Assembly (NCBI GenBank): GCA_945870545.1
Contig: CAMBTF010000038.1
Coordinates: forward strand, 1-9,719
Direction of reading: 5' to 3'
From: Akkermansia muciniphila
GTDB lineage: Bacteria > Verrucomicrobiota > Verrucomicrobiia > Verrucomicrobiales > Akkermansiaceae
DNA: 9,719 nucleotides
How positions within the stretch are numbered: position 1 is the stretch's first letter; each line of letters begins with the position of its first letter. Of this stretch, positions 6,365 through 9,719 are shown piece after piece. The translations under genes were made by a program, and so were the position numbers. The notes under the pieces were generated by a model, which was not told the origin of the DNA, made no database searches, and saw nothing but the letters and a program-made list of their open reading frames with translations.

Positions 6365-6904
6365 TTACTTGCCGACGCTCTTGCCTTCCTTGCGGCGGAC
6401 TTTCTCGCCGACGTAGCGGACTCCCTTGCCCTTGTAAGGCTCGGGCGGATAGAATCCGCGGACTTCGGCGGCAAACTGTCCGACGAGTTGCTTGTCGATT
6501 CCCTCGACCTTGATCTTGGTGTTTTCGTTCACCGTGACCGTGAGGCCGGATGGGATAGGGTGCAGGAGCGGGTGCGAACGGCCGAGCGAAAGGTCGAGAT
6601 CCGATCCTTTTACGGCGGCGCGGAGGCCGACCCCGTGGATTTCAAGATCCTTGACGAAGCCCGTGGAGACTCCGGTGATCATGTTGTTGACGATGCTGCG
6701 CACGGTGCCGTGAAGGGCGCGGTGTTCGCGTTGCTCGGTGGCTCGTGAGACGATGACGTTTCCGTCCTCGGATTTCAGCGAGATACCGGCGGGAACCGAG
6801 AAGTCGAGCTTACCCTTGGGGCCTTCGACTTGGACGGTGTTGCCCTCGACCTTAATGGCGACTTTGGCGGGCAGAGAGATTGGTTTGAGTCCGACTCGTG
6901 ACAT
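6365..6904 (-). CDS. rplF: 50S ribosomal protein L6
   Basis: L6 binds 23S rRNA near the sarcin-ricin loop and the factor-binding site. The 179-residue protein has normal length and two tandem L6 domains. The first opens with MSRVGLKPISLPAKV and VEGPKGKL (26-33), and ends in the GTVRSIVNNMITGVSTGF segment (66-83). The second runs from the LEIHGVGLRA segment (87-96) through the C-terminal signature VEGIDKQLVGQFAAEVR (133-149) and PEPYKGKGVRY (154-164). The gene is 25 bp after rpsH and 20 bp before rplR. The leader has no Shine-Dalgarno and ends in ACC just before the ATG. Confidence 0.98.
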   Translation of the reverse strand: MSRVGLKPISLPAKVAIKVEGNTVQVEGPKGKLDFSVPAGISLKSEDGNVIVSRATEQREHRALHGTVRSIVNNMITGVSTGFVKDLEIHGVGLRAAVKGSDLDLSLGRSHPLLHPIPSGLTVTVNENTKIKVEGIDKQLVGQFAAEVRGFYPPEPYKGKGVRYVGEKVRRKEGKSVGK

Positions 6905-6929
6905 GGTGTTATATGGTTCGAGTTAGGGG

Positions 6930-7325
6930 TTACCAGATGTTGGCGAGGAGTTCGCCGCCGAGCTTCTGGCGCTTGGCGGAGGTGCCGGACATGACGCCTT
7001 TCGGGGTGGAAAGGATCGAGATGCCGAGGCCGGACATAACGCGCGGGATTTCCTGTGAGCCGACGTATTGGCGACGACCAGGTTTCGAGACGCGCTTGAG
7101 ATCGGTGAGGACCGGGCGGCCATCGACGAATTTCGGGCTGACTTTTAGCTCGGTGCGCTCGCCGGTTACGACCTCGTATTTCCAGAGGTAGCCTTCCTGC
7201 TTGAGGATCTCGGCGATGTCGGCCTTGATCTTGGAGTAGGGAGCGGTGAAGGTCTCGTTGCCTGCACGCGCCGCATTCTTGAAGCGGGTGAGGAAGTCGG
7301 AGATAGGATCTGTGAGAACTGCCAT
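6930..7325 (-). CDS. rpsH: 30S ribosomal protein S8
   Basis: S8 is a primary binder of 16S rRNA helix 21 and, in E. coli, represses spc translation by binding near the rplE start. The 131-residue protein matches the usual length. The N-terminus DPISDFLTRFKNA (6-18) is typical, as is the helix DIAEILKQEGYL (36-47). The C-terminal RNA-binding motif STPKGVMSG (106-114) precedes KLGGELLANIW at the end. The gene lies only 33 bp after rplE, so rpsN (S14), which often occupies this position, is absent. This start is the nearest to an SD-type leader in the window, with AAAAGGAAA about 8-9 nt upstream of the ATG. Confidence 0.98.
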   Translation of the reverse strand: MAVLTDPISDFLTRFKNAARAGNETFTAPYSKIKADIAEILKQEGYLWKYEVVTGERTELKVSPKFVDGRPVLTDLKRVSKPGRRQYVGSQEIPRVMSGLGISILSTPKGVMSGTSAKRQKLGGELLANIW

Positions 7326-7358
7326 GGTGGTGGTTTCCTTTTAGTGGTTGGGTAAGGG

Positions 7359-7964
7359 TTAAGCGATGGCAGGTTCGGCGGCGGCCTTGTTGGCTTCCTC
7401 GGCTTCCTCGGCTTTCTTGGTATCGCGGAAAGGCATGCCGAGCTCGATGAGGAGCTCACGGCCTTCGTTGTCAGTGGGGGCGGAGGTAACGAAAATCAGG
7501 TCGAATCCGATCTGGCGTTTTACCTGGTCGAGCTCGATCTCCGGGAAAATCGTCTGATCCGAAATGCCACAGGCGTAGTTACCGCGTCCGTCGAAGGACT
7601 TGGAGGAGATGCCACGGAAGTCGCGGATGTTCGGTGCGGTGACGTTGATGAACCGATGCAGGAACTCCCACATGCGGGCGCCGCGGAGAGTCACGCGGGC
7701 GCCGAGGGGCTCATTCTCGCGGAGCTTGAAGTTGGCGACGGCCTTTTTCGAAAACGTGATGGAAGGCTTCTGTCCGGTGATCTTGGAGATCTCGGTCACG
7801 GCGTCATCGACGGCCACCTTGCGGTCCGGGGCTTTGCCCATGCAAGAGGTGACGACGATTTTCTCAAGCCGCGGGACTTGGTGAGGGTTGGTGTAGCCGA
7901 GCTTCTTGGTGAGGCTCGGGACAACCTTGTCTTTGTAGTGTTGCAGTAGTGCGGGTGTGCTCAT
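7359..7964 (-). CDS. rplE: 50S ribosomal protein L5
   Basis: L5 binds 5S rRNA with L18 and contacts P-site tRNA in the central protuberance. The 201-residue protein is longer than the usual 178-185. Conserved segments are PRLEKIVVTSCMG (31-43), TGQKPSITFSKKAVANFKLR (63-82), read across the RNA-binding region, LRGARMWEFLHRFINV (93-108), FDGRGNYACGISDQTIFPEI (124-143), and the C-terminal ELGMPF (174-179). After position 181 comes an Ala/Glu-rich tail (KKAEEAEEANKAAAEPAIA) that is not part of the fold. Its DNA contains a short tandem GCTTCCTCG repeat at about 7390-7407, suggesting slippage growth. The gene starts 64 bp after rplX and has no Shine-Dalgarno. Confidence 0.98.
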   Translation of the reverse strand: MSTPALLQHYKDKVVPSLTKKLGYTNPHQVPRLEKIVVTSCMGKAPDRKVAVDDAVTEISKITGQKPSITFSKKAVANFKLRENEPLGARVTLRGARMWEFLHRFINVTAPNIRDFRGISSKSFDGRGNYACGISDQTIFPEIELDQVKRQIGFDLIFVTSAPTDNEGRELLIELGMPFRDTKKAEEAEEANKAAAEPAIA

Positions 7965-8028
7965 TGGTTTCAGCGGGTCAGCGCGTGGTTTGTGTTTACG
8001 CTTAAGCGCGGGCGGCCTCGTGAAAGAC

Positions 8029-8262
8029 TTAGCCCAGTTTCTTTACGTTGGAAATGTGGACGGGGGCGTCCACGGTCTTGATCCCGCCATCGGGATCGGC
8101 TTCGGAACGGCGGACGGCTTTCTGGACGGTGCGACCGCCTTCGACAACGACCTGGCCTTTGGCGGCGTTGACGCTGAGGACGGTGCCTTTTTTGCCCTTG
8201 TGGTTGCCGGCGATGATCTGAACCTGGTCGCCTTTTTTGACGTGTGTCTTGATGCTGCTCAT
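8029..8262 (-). CDS. rplX: 50S ribosomal protein L24 (short form)
   Basis: L24 is an early assembly initiator of the large subunit and sits near the exit tunnel. The protein is 77 residues, shorter than the common 100-105. The KOW motif is clear at the N-terminus ([21 protein letters not shown], 8-28, with GNHKGKKG as the turn). Then come QVVVEGG (37-43), a conserved region, and [13 protein letters not shown] at the C-terminus (65-77), equivalent to the family's P-H-SNV motif. The usual 25-30 residue C-terminal part after this motif is missing; the TAA stop is clean, so this looks like a natural short form and not a frameshift. It lies 43 bp after rplN. Confidence 0.96.
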   Translation of the reverse strand: MSSIKTHVKKGDQVQIIAGNHKGKKGTVLSVNAAKGQVVVEGGRTVQKAVRRSEADPDGGIKTVDAPVHISNVKKLG

Positions 8263-8273
8263 TAGAGGAAAAG

Positions 8274-8302
8274 AGATTGGGTATTGGAGATTCGGATATT
8301 GG
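8274..8302. repeat. Imperfect 14/15-bp tandem repeat between rplN and rplX
   Basis: Two adjacent units, AGATTGGGTATTGG (8274-8287) and AGATTCGGATATTGG (8288-8302), differ by one substitution and one inserted base. They fill most of the 43-bp rplN/rplX gap. No promoter or terminator is apparent. Confidence 0.65.
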
Positions 8303-8305
8303 CAA

Positions 8306-8671
8306 TCAGAGAACCTCGGGGGCGAGGGAAACGATCTTCATGAACTGCTTCTCGCGGAGTTCTCGGGCGACAGGGCCAAAGATACGGGTGCCACGTGGAT
8401 TGTTGTCCTTGTCGATGATGACGATCGCATTCGAATCGAAGCGGAGGACGGAACCGTCGGGGCGACGAACCGGGAAGGTGGTACGGACGACCACGGCCTT
8501 CACCACACTGCCCTTTTTCACGGAGGCGGTGGGGATGGAATCGCGGATGTGGGCAGTGATGACATCGCCGAGGCGGGCGGAGCGGCTGCGTTTGCCGAGG
8601 ACTCCGATCATCTTCGCGGTGCGCGCGCCGGTGTTATCGGCGACGGCGAGCTTGGTTTCCATCTGGATCAT
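8306..8671 (-). CDS. rplN: 50S ribosomal protein L14
   Basis: L14 lies at the subunit interface, contacts 16S helix 14 and binds the silencing factor RsfS. The 121-residue protein is full length (122-123 typical). It has [16 protein letters not shown] (1-16), [19 protein letters not shown] (20-38), [11 protein letters not shown] (44-54) with the family-typical [19 protein letters not shown] (60-74) with the conserved RT-K/R-RRPDGS signature, and the C-terminal [13 protein letters not shown] (94-106). The start at 8671 gives the usual MIQMET opening; the second Met at residue 4 is a less likely start. It lies 111 bp after rpsQ, the usual boundary between the S10 and spc clusters, and that gap holds a CTGAAA-rich inverted repeat. 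No Shine-Dalgarno is visible. Confidence 0.98.
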   Translation of the reverse strand: MIQMETKLAVADNTGARTAKMIGVLGKRSRSARLGDVITAHIRDSIPTASVKKGSVVKAVVVRTTFPVRRPDGSVLRFDSNAIVIIDKDNNPRGTRIFGPVARELREKQFMKIVSLAPEVL

Positions 8672-8685
8672 AGTATTATTTGGTA

Positions 8686-8760
8686 AATGCTGAAAACTGA
8701 AAATCTGAAACGCTGAAATGGGGTGAAGCTGCGGAAAGAAAATTTCAGTTTTTCAGCATT
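8686..8760. repeat. CTGAAA-rich inverted repeat between rpsQ and rplN
   Basis: The left arm at 8686-8702 and the right arm at 8743-8760 are complementary over 17 bp with a single bulged base, around a loop of 40 nt. Inside and beyond the arms the word CTGAAA or its complement TTTCAG recurs (for example near 8705, 8713 and 8759). The stem in the mRNA would lie just before the rplN start. It coincides with the S10/spc boundary, where E. coli has the spc promoter. Confidence 0.75.
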
Positions 8761-8782
8761 TCAGTATCTCAGCTTTTATTGG

Positions 8783-9061
8783 TTAGTGGGAAAGGATCTC
8801 GTCGAGCGCCCAGCGCTTGAGTTTGGAGAGAGGCTTGGTTTCGATGATGCGGACACGGTCGCCGATGGTGGCCTCGCCTTTTTCGTCGTGGACGTAGAAT
8901 TTCTTCGAGCGTTTGACGATCTTGTTGAACTTGGGGTGGGGTACGCGGGCGACGTATTCGACGACGATGGTCTTCTCCATTTTATTGGAGACGACGACGC
9001 CGACGCGTGTTTTGCGGTTGCTGGTGGCGGCCGGTGCGGCTTCCTGGGATGATTCGCTCAT
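8783..9061 (-). CDS. rpsQ: 30S ribosomal protein S17
   Basis: S17 is a primary 16S rRNA binder of OB-fold type and helps organise the 5' domain. The 92-residue protein (E. coli 84) has the core [19 protein letters not shown] (16-34) with the S17 V-S-KM-KT-VV pattern, then [19 protein letters not shown] (42-60), and [19 protein letters not shown] (66-84) with the GD-V-I-E-RP/KPLSK-K-W signature. The first 15 residues ([15 protein letters not shown]) are a Ser/Ala/Glu-rich extension. If translation started later, no ATG would be available before the core, so the extended start is favoured. It lies 48 bp after rpmC. The leader ends in CCACCACC before the ATG and has no Shine-Dalgarno. Confidence 0.97.
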   Translation of the reverse strand: MSESSQEAAPAATSNRKTRVGVVVSNKMEKTIVVEYVARVPHPKFNKIVKRSKKFYVHDEKGEATIGDRVRIIETKPLSKLKRWALDEILSH

Positions 9062-9109
9062 GGTGGTGGATCGTTGGGATGCGGGTCAAGGTTAGCGACC
9101 CTTTCTAGC

Positions 9110-9304
9110 TCAGGCCTTTTCGTTAGTGATGGTGTTGATTTGAGCGATCTCGCGGCGCACTTGCTTGAAGCGGGCGGGGTTTTCGAGGGTTCCGGCGGAA
9201 CGCTGCAGGCGCAGGTTCATGGATTCCTGTTTGAGGTCGCGGAGGCGCTTGAGGCGCTCGTCGGAGGAAAGTTCGCGGATGTCTTTGGCTTTGGTGGCGG
9301 CCAT
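9110..9304 (-). CDS. rpmC: 50S ribosomal protein L29
   Basis: L29 is a small helical-hairpin protein next to the polypeptide exit tunnel, where it and L23 help dock SRP and trigger factor. The 64-residue protein has normal length (E. coli 63). It shows IRELSSDERLKRLRDLKQE (9-27) with the family pattern of an LR-L-EL-L-ELK helix, NLRLQRSAGTLENPARFKQV (30-49) where the Q-S/A-G-LENP-R motif is diagnostic, and RREIAQINTITNEK at the end, matching the IR-IA-I-T consensus. It lies 19 bp after rplP and 48 bp before rpsQ. The leader ends in GACC before the ATG, with no Shine-Dalgarno. Confidence 0.97.
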   Translation of the reverse strand: MAATKAKDIRELSSDERLKRLRDLKQESMNLRLQRSAGTLENPARFKQVRREIAQINTITNEKA

Positions 9305-9323
9305 GGTCGTTACTTGGTGAGTG

Positions 9324-9719
9324 TTATTGGTGCGGATTGCGGGTCACGAGACGGGTGCGGAAGCCCAACTTGTAGGAAGCGAGGCGCATGGCCTCTTTGG
9401 CGGCGGATTCGGTCACCCCGGCGACTTCGAAAAGCATGTTGCCAGGGCGGATGACAGCCACCCATGTGTCCACGGCTCCCTTGCCTTTACCCATCCGGGT
9501 TTCAGGGGGGCGGCGGGTGATGGATTTGTGCGGGAAGATTCGGATAAAGACCTTACCCTTCCGTTTGAGGGAGCGGTTGATCGCGACCCGGCAGGCCTCG
9601 ATCTGGCGCGTGGTCATCCAGGCGCGCTCGAGGGTTTGTAGGCCGAAGTCACCGAAGGCAACGGTGGTTCCGCGCTGGGCGTTTCCGGCGCGTGATCCGC
9701 GGTGGCTCTTGCGGAACTT
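9324..9719 (-). CDS. rplP: 50S ribosomal protein L16, N-terminus cut by the window edge
   Basis: L16 organises the A-site and connects the central protuberance to the peptidyl-transferase region. The window holds 131 codons plus a TAA stop; the frame runs off at 9719, and only about 6-8 N-terminal residues should be missing (family about 137-139). Visible motifs are [15 protein letters not shown] near the edge, [10 protein letters not shown] followed by [15 protein letters not shown] (the L16 A/W-T-RQIE-AR signature), [36 protein letters not shown], and the C-terminal [16 protein letters not shown]. The Met at 9617 is internal and not the start. In E. coli-like genomes the Arg at the equivalent of position 81 is hydroxylated; the corresponding MGKGKG region is conserved here. 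rpmC follows after 19 bp. Confidence 0.98.
   Translation of the reverse strand, partial: KFRKSHRGSRAGNAQRGTTVAFGDFGLQTLERAWMTTRQIEACRVAINRSLKRKGKVFIRIFPHKSITRRPPETRMGKGKGAVDTWVAVIRPGNMLFEVAGVTESAAKEAMRLASYKLGFRTRLVTRNPHQ

Noticed and set aside
7999..8008. Perfect 10-bp palindrome CGCTTAAGCG in the rplX/rplE gap, considered as an S8 regulatory site
   Set aside because: It is short and does not show the internal-loop structure expected of an S8 binding helix; chance is likely.

Overview
The window is almost entirely one long minus-strand block of translation and secretion genes. In transcription order (right to left) it runs rplP (5' end cut by the window edge), rpmC, rpsQ, rplN, rplX, rplE, rpsH, rplF, rplR, rpsE, rplO, secY, adk, map. 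This is the end of the S10 cluster, a bacterial spc cluster and the secY-adk-map tail. Downstream on the same strand lie a WalJ/YycJ-type metallo-hydrolase gene and then a toxin-antitoxin remnant: an intact-looking UPF0175-type antitoxin gene followed by a collapsed DUF3368/PIN toxin gene. No RNA genes, insertion sequences, CRISPR arrays or gene-free stretches over 300 bases were seen.

The organism is a GC-rich bacterium. I infer Verrucomicrobiota or a PVC relative with moderate confidence. The reasons are the style of the ribosomal proteins (S5 with a long Gly/Arg-rich N-terminus), a SecY with an extra C-terminal membrane helix, the absence of rpsN and rpmD from the cluster, and the lack of Shine-Dalgarno sequences before nearly all starts. 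No 16S gene is present to confirm this.

The genes form a growth unit. Ribosomal proteins of both subunits are co-transcribed with the translocon channel SecY, with adenylate kinase (Adk), and with methionine aminopeptidase (Map), which trims nascent chains. Most gaps are 11-64 bp, which suggests co-transcription. Larger gaps at rpsQ/rplN (111 bp), rpsE/rplO (99 bp), rplO/secY (126 bp) and map/MBL (117 bp) are where internal promoters, processing sites or attenuators could sit.

The most unusual features are in the gaps. Four of them hold AT-rich, word-like repeats unlike the GC-rich coding DNA: a 26-bp element present twice, directly before the secY and map starts; two competing inverted repeats between rpsE and rplO; a CTGAAA-rich inverted repeat between rpsQ and rplN; and a 14/15-bp tandem repeat between rplN and rplX. 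The rplO/secY gap also has a perfect 12-bp hairpin. Protein-level oddities are the S5 Gly/Arg-rich extension, the SecY eleventh helix, low-complexity tails on several ribosomal proteins, and the deleted toxin. I see no clearly new enzyme system; the intergenic repeats and SD-less leaders are the best leads.
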